Under the pieces are notes generated by a model. The model worked only from the letters and a program-made list of their open reading frames with translations, made no database searches and was not told where the DNA came from. The translations under genes and the position numbers were made by a program. Shown here piece by piece: positions 1 to 7,378 of a stretch of 64,000 nt of DNA. The stretch's first letter is position 1. Each line of letters opens with the position of its first letter. This stretch comes from Bacillota bacterium (GTDB lineage Bacteria > Bacillota > Clostridia > Oscillospirales > Ruminococcaceae): NCBI GenBank assembly GCA_023439835.1, contig JAEXUW010000020.1, forward strand, positions 1-64,000, given 5' to 3'.

Positions 1-2
1 TT

Positions 3-155
3 GTTGGAAAAGTAACTTATCTTTTATATTGGGTTGTCGAAAATAAGGAAGTTCACGCAAGGGTTTCGAAACTTGGACTTGAAAAATTCTACAAACGTTG
101 GAATAGGTGCTTAACAACAATGCCTAAAATTATGCTTGGTGAGAATATCGTTTAA
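3..155 (+). CDS. C-terminal fragment of an unidentified protein (cut by window start)
   Basis: An open frame enters at base 3 and gives about 50 residues ending in MLGENIV before a TAA stop, with ordinary codon use. It is rich in basic and aromatic residues. I do not recognise the family. In this class of ICE the gene before virB4 is usually a PrgI-type membrane protein, but nothing here matches one and a terminator separates it from virB4. It may be another cargo gene. The N-terminal part is missing, so no function is assigned. Confidence 0.45.
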   Translation, partial: VGKVTYLLYWVVENKEVHARVSKLGLEKFYKRWNRCLTTMPKIMLGENIV

Positions 156-173
156 TCACCATAATATTAATAG

Positions 174-206
174 AAACTACGACTTTTCAGCCGTAGTTTT
201 CTTTTA
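174..206 (+). terminator. Intrinsic terminator before virB4
   Basis: An 8-bp perfect stem (AAACTACG at 174-181, CGTAGTTT at 192-199) is followed by a T-rich run. It lies between the partial upstream gene and virB4. Confidence 0.6.
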
Positions 207-232
207 CCCATTTTTAGATTGGAGGATACAAT

Positions 233-2629
233 TTGACAAATAAAAACATATCAGGCAAACAGAAAAAAGCCGTTGCCGAAGCTGTAAAAAAGGCTCGACC
301 AAATGGCGACGGGAAGATCCCCGTTACTGCACAGCAGTCAATACCATTTCGTCAGATGTTCAAGGACGGCATTTGCCGTGTGAACGATAAGCTTTACAAC
401 AAGACAATCCAGTTCTATGACATCAACTATCAGCTTGCTCAGAACGAGGACAAGACATCGATTTTCGAGAATTACTGTGACTTTCTCAACTATTTTGACA
501 GCACAGTAAATGTTCAGCTCTCTTTTCTTAATCATATTGCCGATGTTGATGAATTCAACAAGCAACTTGAAATTTCAGAGCAGGACGATGACTTCAACAA
601 CATTCGCCGTGAATACACGGATATGCTGAAAAATCAGCTTGCAAAGGGCAACAATGGTCTTGTAAAGACAAAGTATATCACCTTCGGAATTGAGGCAGAG
701 TCCATTAAGGAAGCAAAGCCGAAGCTTGAACGTATTGAAACCGACATTATCAGCAACTTCAAGACAATGGGTGTAACGGCAACTTCCATGAATGGTTCGG
801 AGCGCTTGCAGATTATGCACCGCTGTTTCAATCCTGACGGCAGAGAGAAATTCAGATTTTCTTGGGACTTGCTCCCGCAGTCAGGACTGTCCGTCAAGGA
901 CTTCATTGCTCCGTCGTCCTTTGATTTCACAAAGGGCAACAGTTTCAAAATGAGTGGAAAATATGGTGCAGTATCGTTCGTTCAGATACTTGCAAGTGAA
1001 ATGTCAGACCGTATGCTTGCGGATTTTCTGAACATTGAGCATAATATCACGCTGTCTATTCATCTCCAGTCGGTAGATCAAAACAAGGCTATCAAGACTG
1101 TTAAGCGAAAAATTACAGACCTTGACAAGATGAAAATGGAGGAACAGAAAAAGGCGTTCCGAAACGGCTATGACATTGACATTATGCCGTCAGATATAAA
1201 CACCTTCGGAAAGGAAGCTAAAAATCTTCTCAATGACCTCCAGAGCAGAAACGAGCGTTTATTTATGGCTACAATCCTAATTATGAACACAGCCGACACA
1301 AAGCGTAAGCTCGATAACATCATCTTTCAGGAACAAGGTATCGCTCAGAAGTATAACTGTCAGCTCAAAAGGCTTGATTATCAGCAGGAGGACGGGTTGA
1401 TGGCTTGTGTTCCTATCGGTATCAATGACATTGAAATTAAGCGTGGACTGACTACCTCAAGCACGGCGGTATTTGTTCCATTCACCACACAGGAGTTGTT
1501 TCAGTCAGGCGATGCCCTTTATTACGGACTGAATGCTCTTTCAAACAATATGATACTCTGCGACAGAAAACAGCTCAAAAACCCGAACGGGCTTATCCTC
1601 GGCACTCCAGGTTCGGGTAAATCGTTCAGTGCAAAGCGTGAAATCGCAAACGCTTTTCTCACCACAACCGATGACATTATCATTTGTGACCCTGAAGCAG
1701 AGTATTTTCCGCTTGTGAACAGGCTTCACGGTCAGGTAGTGAAGATTTCACCGACATCAAGCCAGTTTATCAATCCGCTTGACATTAACCTCAATTATTC
1801 GGAGGACGAAAATCCGCTTGCTCTGAAATCCGACTTCATTCTCTCTCTTTGTGAGCTGATTGTCGGCGGTAAGGCAGGACTTGAACCGATTGAGAAAACC
1901 ATCATTGACCGCTGCGTAAGGCTTGTGTATCGTGATTATCTCGCAAACCCTGATACGGCTGAAATGCCTATTTTACAAGATTTATATGATATGATGCTGG
2001 GGCAGACCGAACCGGAAGCACAGCGTATTGCTACGGCACTCGAAATGTATGTCACAGGCTCGCTCAACGTATTCAATCATCGTACCAACGTTGATATGAA
2101 CAACCGCCTTATCTGCTTTGACATCAAGGAGCTTGGCAAGCAGCTTAAAAAGCTCGGAATGCTCGTCGTTCAGGACTGCGTATGGAACAGAGTAACCGTA
2201 AACCGTGCCGAACACAAGTCAACCCGCTATTATATCGACGAATTCCATTTACTTTTAAAGGAGGAGCAGACGGCGGCGTATTCCTGTGAAATCTGGAAGC
2301 GTTTCAGAAAGTGGGGCGGTATTCCGACAGGCTTAACGCAGAATGTCAAGGATTTGCTTGCAAGCCGTGAGATTGAGAATATTTTTGAAAACTCAGACTT
2401 CATTTATATGCTCAATCAGGCAGGCGGCGACAGACAGATACTCGCAAAGCAGCTTAATATATCACCTCATCAGCTCTCGTATGTAACCAACTCAGGTGCA
2501 GGCGAAGGGCTGATTTTTTACGGGAATGTGATTATTCCGTTTGCGGATAAGTTCCCGACGGATACGGAGCTGTATCGAATTATGACAACAAAACCCGAAG
2601 AAACTATTCAGATAAAGGAGGCGAAATAA
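233..2629 (+). CDS. VirB4/TraE-like type IV secretion ATPase
   Basis: A 798-residue VirB4-family ATPase that powers assembly and DNA transfer by the conjugative type IV secretion system at the inner membrane face. Walker A GTPGSGKS lies near residues 457-464, and a Walker B-like segment YYIDEFHLLL lies near 666-675, followed by a GLTQNVKDLL segment typical of the family. The length is normal. The start is a TTG at 233, with GGAGG at 221-225 about seven bases upstream; no ATG fits as well. It is the first full gene of the ICE1 conjugation module and is followed directly by two tiny membrane genes. Confidence 0.93.
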   Translation: MTNKNISGKQKKAVAEAVKKARPNGDGKIPVTAQQSIPFRQMFKDGICRVNDKLYNKTIQFYDINYQLAQNEDKTSIFENYCDFLNYFDSTVNVQLSFLNHIADVDEFNKQLEISEQDDDFNNIRREYTDMLKNQLAKGNNGLVKTKYITFGIEAESIKEAKPKLERIETDIISNFKTMGVTATSMNGSERLQIMHRCFNPDGREKFRFSWDLLPQSGLSVKDFIAPSSFDFTKGNSFKMSGKYGAVSFVQILASEMSDRMLADFLNIEHNITLSIHLQSVDQNKAIKTVKRKITDLDKMKMEEQKKAFRNGYDIDIMPSDINTFGKEAKNLLNDLQSRNERLFMATILIMNTADTKRKLDNIIFQEQGIAQKYNCQLKRLDYQQEDGLMACVPIGINDIEIKRGLTTSSTAVFVPFTTQELFQSGDALYYGLNALSNNMILCDRKQLKNPNGLILGTPGSGKSFSAKREIANAFLTTTDDIIICDPEAEYFPLVNRLHGQVVKISPTSSQFINPLDINLNYSEDENPLALKSDFILSLCELIVGGKAGLEPIEKTIIDRCVRLVYRDYLANPDTAEMPILQDLYDMMLGQTEPEAQRIATALEMYVTGSLNVFNHRTNVDMNNRLICFDIKELGKQLKKLGMLVVQDCVWNRVTVNRAEHKSTRYYIDEFHLLLKEEQTAAYSCEIWKRFRKWGGIPTGLTQNVKDLLASREIENIFENSDFIYMLNQAGGDRQILAKQLNISPHQLSYVTNSGAGEGLIFYGNVIIPFADKFPTDTELYRIMTTKPEETIQIKEAK

Positions 2630-2630
2630 T

Positions 2631-2789
2631 ATGAAGAAAAGGACAATTAAGACTATCTGTATTACAGCAGGAGCGGTTGTGGCGGTAGGCGCAGGCATTG
2701 CAGTTCTCGCTTGTTGCACAGCTAAATCAAAGAAAGCTAAGAAAACCGTTGCCGCCGTTCCGATTAACGAAAGCTGGAATAGCAAGTAA
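2631..2789 (+). CDS. Small single-pass membrane protein of the conjugation module
   Basis: A 52-residue ORF starting with ATG just after the virB4 stop, with AAAGGAGG inside the end of virB4 as ribosome site. It has a basic N-terminus (MKKRTIK), one hydrophobic Ala/Gly/Val-rich segment (about residues 9-28), a CC pair, and a lysine-rich tail. Its stop codon overlaps the ATG of the next gene (TAATG), so the two are translationally coupled. The family is not identified. Position suggests a minor component of the secretion apparatus. Confidence 0.6.
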   Translation: MKKRTIKTICITAGAVVAVGAGIAVLACCTAKSKKAKKTVAAVPINESWNSK

Positions 2790-2884
2790 TGGGTTGGCTC
2801 ATTTTCCTCGGCGGTTCAATGTTCGGCGGCACAATGGGCGTATTAATGATGTGCCTTGTGAAGATTAACAGAGCAGATGACTAA
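2789..2884 (+). CDS. DUF3789-like mini membrane protein
   Basis: A 31-residue ORF whose ATG overlaps the previous stop by one base. It is one hydrophobic helix with the FGGTMGVLMMCL pattern and an N-R-A-D-D tail. This matches the very short DUF3789 proteins found next to virB4 in Tn1549-like elements. Function is unknown, presumably membrane-associated. Assignment rests on length, motif and position. Confidence 0.65.
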   Translation: MGWLIFLGGSMFGGTMGVLMMCLVKINRADD

Positions 2885-2903
2885 GCCGACAGGTAAAGGA
2901 AAA

Positions 2904-2926
2904 GCCGTACTCAGTGGGAGTACGGC
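2904..2926. terminator. Hairpin, possible terminator
   Basis: A 9-bp perfect inverted repeat (GCCGTACTC at 2904-2912, GAGTACGGC at 2918-2926) with a 5-base loop lies between DUF3789 and the opposing DUF1648 gene. It lacks a strong T run, so a weak or bidirectional terminator is likely. Confidence 0.5.
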
Positions 2927-2971
2927 AATACATATTTCATTGAGAGTAACGGCTCGATAAATAGGAAGTTG

Positions 2972-3433
2972 TCATTTGTGTTTCATTCTATTTACTGTAA
3001 TAACAGAGATAATAATTGAGACAAGTATAATATAAAAGATGACTTTAGCTGTTGTCGTTGATAATTCATGCTGTTTTATTACACAGTCCGCCCAATATGT
3101 AAAAAACACAGAAACACATATTTTTATTACATTGCAAAATGCAATGAATACTAATCTTACTTTTGTCTCGTCATATTTGTTATTTACAGTTGCCTTTTTT
3201 GACAGCCATTCAAGGAATTGAATAATTATCAAAAGCGACAAGCCAACAATATATGGGTAGAAAGAAAATGATTTACTGTCGTATACATCAAATTGCCCTT
3301 CAGAAGAGAAATGAACACCTATTTTATCCGGAATGGTGTCCCATATCGCCAGCAAATACAGCATACTGCTAATCAGCATCGCAAAAGCACTGATAGTAGT
3401 AATTCTTATGCATATCTTGAATGGACTTTTCAC
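2972..3433 (-). CDS. DUF1648-domain membrane protein (cargo)
   Basis: About 153 residues with four hydrophobic segments. The segment PDKIGVHFSSEGQFD followed by a DSK is the DUF1648 signature, a family of integral membrane proteins of unknown role that often sit beside GntR-type regulators or SdpC-immunity-like genes. The likely start is GTG at 3433, seven bases from GGAGG (complement of 3441-3445); a GTG three bases upstream is too close. It is the only minus-strand gene in the conjugation module, is AT-rich compared with its neighbours, and has its own extended -10 promoter. These are signs of a cargo insertion. Confidence 0.75.
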   Translation of the reverse strand: MKSPFKICIRITTISAFAMLISSMLYLLAIWDTIPDKIGVHFSSEGQFDVYDSKSFSFYPYIVGLSLLIIIQFLEWLSKKATVNNKYDETKVRLVFIAFCNVIKICVSVFFTYWADCVIKQHELSTTTAKVIFYIILVSIIISVITVNRMKHK

Positions 3434-3471
3434 CACGTTACCTCCACAACTTCCGATTTGTCGTTAAGCCC

Positions 3472-3500
3472 AGTATAGCATACTTCCCCGATAATTACAA
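3472..3500 (-). promoter_or_regulatory. Promoter of the DUF1648 cargo gene
   Basis: On the minus strand TTGTAA (3495-3500) and TATACT (3472-3477) are separated by 17 bases, with a TG one base before the -10 box (extended -10). Confidence 0.6.
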
Positions 3501-3558
3501 CTCATACATAACATTCATATCCGTTTTGAATGTAAATTTCACGGAAGGAGGTCATTCT

Positions 3559-5409
3559 ATGGCAGGACAAGAGCTGAAAGCAACCGACAAGGTTGTCTTG
3601 AAGAATTCAAGGGACGGAGCAATCGAAAAAAGCCTTGCTGCCGGCTCAACCACACGAGTATCAGGCAAGCTCACAGAAGCAGTCTTAAAGCCGACAAAAA
3701 CGCCCGAACAGTTTGATAAAATCAAAGCCGCAGGTCTTTCGCCGCCTGAACCAAAAAAACGTGTTTACACCAATCTCAAATTCGGCGTAAATAACCCCGA
3801 AAAGCCTGTTGCCAATGATGAGGACAATCAGCAGTCAGAGCAAACCGTATCAGCGTTCATTCCTCCGATTGCAATCAAATTCAAGCCTAAAAATGTTGAT
3901 GAAAAGCAATTCGGAGTTCAGGCTATCAGTCATAAGCGAAAACAGCGTATTCGAGAAGAAAAAGCCGAGGTCAAGGAAAAGAAGCTTGCCCTTGAAGCTG
4001 AAAAGGCTGATGTTCCCGAAAGTAAGATGAAGTCAGATAAAACCCGTAACACCTTAAAGGAACACTCGACAGCCGCAGAAAAGCTGACTGACAAGCCTGA
4101 TGGAAGTGCTTTGAACTTTGAAAATGACGATGTTTCGGTTGCTGATAAGCTCACTGACACAAAAGATGAAAAGAAGCTTAACAATCTCACCAAGAAGATT
4201 GACAAGGACGAAAATAAGGTCGCAAAGGCTGATAAAAAGCTTGCCAAAGCAGAGAAAAAGCTCCCTCACCAAACTACTATCCGCCGTCAGCGAGTATGGA
4301 ATGATGAAAAAAGCAAGGTTCAGCATAAGCTTGTTTTCGAGAAAGAGCTGAAACCGACAAAGCAAAGCGGTCTTGTGACAAAGGGTATCAAAGGAACGGA
4401 ACACGCCGTTAAGGCGAGCGTTTCGGGTGTGATACACAGTCAGATTTCAAAATATGAGGACGATAACTCGGCACTCAAAGCTGCTCACAGCACTGAAAAG
4501 GTTGCAGAGTCGGCACTTCACACAGGAAAAAGTGCTTTGCACGCTGCAAATGAAAACCTGAAAACACGTCCACAGCGTAAGGTTTCAAAGCTTCAGATGA
4601 ATTCAGACAATGCCCACAGCAAACTCAATTTTCATAAGGCTTTATCGGAAAACAAGGAGCTTCGGAACAGCAGTACTGTAAAACAGGCTGTGAAAAAGTC
4701 GCAGATGAAGCGACAGTACACCAAGAATGCGAAAACTGCCCGTCAGGGTGTTGCAAAGGCACAGGAAACTATCACAAAGCTCGGCAAAAAGCTTGTTGAA
4801 GCCGCCGCAAATAATAAGGTTGTTCTCATTATCCTTATCGCCGCACTCCTGTTATTCAGCATTTTAGCAGGACTTCTCGGCTCTTGCACAATGATGATGA
4901 GCGACGGAAGTATGTCGATTTTCTCTACGACTTACACAGCAGAGGATGCTGATATTTACGCCGCCGAGGACTATATGAAGGGACTGGAAAGCGGACTTCA
5001 AGAGCAAATAAACAACATTCCGAATAACTATGTCGGATATGACGAATACCGCTATCATCTTGATGAAATCAAGCATGACCCATACGGCTTGATTTCGTAT
5101 CTTACCGCAAAGAATATGTGCTTTATCTTTGATGACAGCATAAAAAAGGATATTCAGGGCTTGTTCAATTCTCTGTATACCCTGTCGGTTGAAACCATTA
5201 ACGAGGTTCGCTCCTATCAATACACAACAACAGATGAGGACGGAAATACCGTGCTTGTGACCGTGTATTACGATTACTACATTTGTGATATCACGCTCAC
5301 GGCAAATGATTTCAATGAAGCCGTTAAATCAAAGCTTGAAGCACTCGGCGTTTACGACCTTTATGAGCTGCTGCTTGAATCAAAAGGCAATCGTCCGGAA
5401 CTATTTTAA
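3559..5409 (+). CDS. CD1108-like conjugation membrane protein
   Basis: A 616-residue protein. The first roughly 415 residues are lysine/alanine/glutamate-rich and predicted coiled coil. One strong transmembrane helix follows at about residues 420-440 (VVLIILIAALLLFSILAGLL), then about 175 residues predicted outside. The layout and position match the CD1107/CD1108-type mobile element proteins of Tn1549-like ICEs, thought to be structural parts of the transfer channel. Relatives often continue into an NlpC/P60 or CHAP lytic domain; here the protein stops after GNRPELF, so no lytic domain is present. ATG 3559 is chosen over upstream in-frame starts because AAGGAGG lies just before it. Confidence 0.75.
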   Translation: MAGQELKATDKVVLKNSRDGAIEKSLAAGSTTRVSGKLTEAVLKPTKTPEQFDKIKAAGLSPPEPKKRVYTNLKFGVNNPEKPVANDEDNQQSEQTVSAFIPPIAIKFKPKNVDEKQFGVQAISHKRKQRIREEKAEVKEKKLALEAEKADVPESKMKSDKTRNTLKEHSTAAEKLTDKPDGSALNFENDDVSVADKLTDTKDEKKLNNLTKKIDKDENKVAKADKKLAKAEKKLPHQTTIRRQRVWNDEKSKVQHKLVFEKELKPTKQSGLVTKGIKGTEHAVKASVSGVIHSQISKYEDDNSALKAAHSTEKVAESALHTGKSALHAANENLKTRPQRKVSKLQMNSDNAHSKLNFHKALSENKELRNSSTVKQAVKKSQMKRQYTKNAKTARQGVAKAQETITKLGKKLVEAAANNKVVLIILIAALLLFSILAGLLGSCTMMMSDGSMSIFSTTYTAEDADIYAAEDYMKGLESGLQEQINNIPNNYVGYDEYRYHLDEIKHDPYGLISYLTAKNMCFIFDDSIKKDIQGLFNSLYTLSVETINEVRSYQYTTTDEDGNTVLVTVYYDYYICDITLTANDFNEAVKSKLEALGVYDLYELLLESKGNRPELF

Positions 5410-5421
5410 GGAGGGATTAAA

Positions 5422-5715
5422 ATTAAGACACTTGAACAGATTGAGGCTTTGCTTGAACGCAAGAACTCTGAAAAATCAAGCTACCTTGACAAGATAGCAG
5501 AATTCAGAGGAAAGGTCAAGCAAGCCGAAGATGAGATTATCGAGCTTGAAAATCAGCGAATTCTTGCCGTTGTTGCAATGAGTGACATTGATATCCGACA
5601 GCTCAAGAACTTACTCGGCGGTATTAAGAACAATCCGTCGGCGGTTACTGCTCCGCCTGTTACGCAGGCAAACACAAACAAATTTGAAAGGAAAATAGAT
5701 GATGAAAATGAATAA
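5422..5715 (+). CDS. DUF4315 protein with a probable ATT start
   Basis: About 97 residues, mainly a coiled coil (KIAEFRGKVKQAEDEI and onward) with a proline/threonine tail. This is the DUF4315 family always found before DUF4366 in these ICEs; function unknown. A perfect ribosome site AAGGAGGG (5408-5415) has no ATG, GTG or TTG after it. The in-frame codon at correct spacing (6 bases) is ATT at 5422, giving MKTLEQIEALLERKN. The nearest ordinary start is TTG at 5449, without a good ribosome site, and it would cut the conserved helix short. The end overlaps the next gene by 17 bases. Confidence 0.65.
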   Translation: MKTLEQIEALLERKNSEKSSYLDKIAEFRGKVKQAEDEIIELENQRILAVVAMSDIDIRQLKNLLGGIKNNPSAVTAPPVTQANTNKFERKIDDENE

Positions 5716-6502
5716 GCGTATTTTACGCTCTGCACTTGCCGTATTCGCAATGTGCGGAGCTTTTTCTATGACTGCTGTAAGCGTATCAGCGGAGGACACC
5801 GAAAAGCTACCCGAAACCACGACGGTTGTTACTTCTGAGGTGATGGATACGGATAAGCTCCCCGTCATTACGGTTGTGACAAACAACAGCGAACCGGACA
5901 CAAGCTCGACTGATAAGGTCGATATTGATGACATTCCCGAAATTGACGGCATTGATAAGGACGATATTATCTCGGTAGAAACACTTCCCGCCGGAAACGG
6001 CACACTCCTTGAAGATGTATCGAACGATGTCGTTGACCGTCAGTTCATTACAATTCAGAGTAAGAACGGCAATACGTTCTATATCGTTATCGACAAGGAC
6101 AGCAAAGGCAACGAAAACGTGTACTTTATGAACCTTGTTGATGAATACGACCTTTTGGCTTTCTCTGAGGATTTCCCCGAAGAAGTCAAGTCGGAGCTTG
6201 GCGTAACGGACGAGGACAAAACGCCTGCCCAAACCGATGAAAGCGGTAATCCTGTTGAGGATACCAGTTCAGACGGAGAAAAGACGGATGATAAGGCAAC
6301 TGAACCGCAGAATGGCGGCGGTAGTTCGCTCTTAATCCCGATACTTCTCTTACTCGCAGGCGGTGGCGGTGCGTTCTACTACTTCAAGGTTTATAAGCTG
6401 AAGCAGAACAACAAACCAAAAAAGGCGGCGTATGACGAGGACGAGGAATACGAGGATGAGCCTGATGAAGTTATGGTGAATGAGGATAACGAGGACGAAT
6501 AA
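5699..6502 (+). CDS. DUF4366 conjugation surface protein
   Basis: A 267-residue protein with an N-terminal signal peptide (basic start, hydrophobic core, cut near VSVSAED), an acidic Thr/Ser-rich stretch, a DUF4366 core with FITIQSKNGNTFYIVIDKD and VYFMNLVDEYDLLAF, and a C-terminal transmembrane helix (LLIPILLLLAGGGGAFYYF) before an acidic tail. It is a membrane-anchored extracellular protein of the conjugation apparatus; the family has no known biochemical role. It overlaps the DUF4315 gene and closes this operon segment. AAAGGA at about 5687 supports the start at 5699 or the ATG one codon later. Confidence 0.85.
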   Translation: MMKMNKRILRSALAVFAMCGAFSMTAVSVSAEDTEKLPETTTVVTSEVMDTDKLPVITVVTNNSEPDTSSTDKVDIDDIPEIDGIDKDDIISVETLPAGNGTLLEDVSNDVVDRQFITIQSKNGNTFYIVIDKDSKGNENVYFMNLVDEYDLLAFSEDFPEEVKSELGVTDEDKTPAQTDESGNPVEDTSSDGEKTDDKATEPQNGGGSSLLIPILLLLAGGGGAFYYFKVYKLKQNNKPKKAAYDEDEEYEDEPDEVMVNEDNEDE

Positions 6503-6509
6503 GTCCTGC

Positions 6510-6529
6510 AAGCCTGAGTAATCAGGCTT
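6510..6529 (+). terminator. Hairpin after DUF4366
   Basis: A perfect 8-bp stem AAGCCTGA/TCAGGCTT with a 4-base loop follows the stop codon by about 8 bases. The downstream T run is poor, so termination is only likely, not certain. Confidence 0.45.
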
Positions 6530-6545
6530 GGTACATAAAAGTGGG

Positions 6546-6574
6546 TTGAAAATTTTGTTTGAATATGATATAAT
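6546..6574 (+). promoter_or_regulatory. Extended -10 promoter of the Shedu gene
   Basis: TTGAAA (6546-6551), a 17-base spacer, then TATAAT (6569-6574), with TG one base before the -10 box. A near-consensus vegetative promoter dedicated to the cargo gene downstream. Confidence 0.75.
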
Positions 6575-6652
6575 ATCTTCAGTATCAATTCGTTTATAGC
6601 AATATTTGTATTTGTTTTATCTGTGAACAAAGAAGATGTAAAAGGAGAAAAA

Positions 6653-7249
6653 ATGCTAAAGGATATTGTGAATAATGCAAAATGTGAGGAAGAACTCCAA
6701 AGTTACTTGAAAGAAAATAATGATATTTTGGTTGCCACTTTTGGAACTCCTGAATGGGCGTATAATATAACAATCCCCAAATTTAAGTTTGGTTCAGATT
6801 TTATTAGTGACTTCGTTATAATACATGGGCAATCTAACAGCTATTGGATAGAATTAATAGAACTTGAGCCAGCAGATGCTAATATATTTACTAAAGAAGG
6901 GGTATATTCATATAGATTAAACGGTGCAATAAAGCAGTTAGATGAATGGTCTGATTGGATTAAGGATAATCTCAATTACTTTAAATCGTCTTTGCAAAAA
7001 GCTTCAAAAGAAATATATCCTGAGTTCTATGAAAGTTTTAATAATAATCGCCGTTTTATAATAAATAAACATATAGTAATAGGAAGAAGGGAAAGTTTAA
7101 CAGAAGCTGATAACAAACGTCGGTCATGCGAACTTGAAAAAAGTTATCTTGATATTGCTACTTATGATAGATTGATTGAAATAGAAGAGCGTTTGGTGCA
7201 AATGAAATCATCAGGTAAAAGTTTTGAAAGATTTGGTTATGAGGATTAA
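6653..7249 (+). CDS. Shedu (SduA-like, DUF4263) defence nuclease
   Basis: A 198-residue protein with the Shedu signature: SDFVI, then YWIELIELEPADANIFTKEG, then AIKQLDEWSDWI, and a later HIVIGRR. Shedu proteins are single-gene antiphage systems with a PD-(D/E)XK-type nuclease fold; the D and the paired E residues seen here would be the catalytic part. The N-terminus is short compared with multi-domain Shedu proteins. ATG 6653 follows AAAGGAGA; the upstream GTG at 6623 has no ribosome site. The gene is AT-rich, has its own promoter and terminator, and sits between DUF4366 and topB, which are normally neighbours. This indicates an inserted defence cargo. Confidence 0.8.
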   Translation: MLKDIVNNAKCEEELQSYLKENNDILVATFGTPEWAYNITIPKFKFGSDFISDFVIIHGQSNSYWIELIELEPADANIFTKEGVYSYRLNGAIKQLDEWSDWIKDNLNYFKSSLQKASKEIYPEFYESFNNNRRFIINKHIVIGRRESLTEADNKRRSCELEKSYLDIATYDRLIEIEERLVQMKSSGKSFERFGYED

Positions 7250-7319
7250 ATTTGAATATATTTACAAATGGATTTAGAATAATATATCCCTATTCCAAAC
7301 AGCACCAATAACCTTACAT

Positions 7320-7352
7320 AGAGCTTACGCTTCAAACGTAAGCTCTTTTCTT
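7320..7352 (+). terminator. Intrinsic terminator of the Shedu cassette
   Basis: A 10-bp perfect stem (AGAGCTTACG 7320-7329, CGTAAGCTCT 7337-7346) is followed by TTTTCTT. Confidence 0.85.
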
Positions 7353-7378
7353 ATACCCAAAATCAAAGGAGGAAACCT

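Noticed and set aside
3039..3478. Plus-strand frames opposite the DUF1648 gene
   Set aside because: They are shadows of the minus-strand membrane protein, with no ribosome sites.
4054..4437. Minus-strand frames within the CD1108-like gene
   Set aside because: Lysine-rich coding sequence gives Phe/Leu/Ser-rich open frames on the other strand; no ribosome site or family match.
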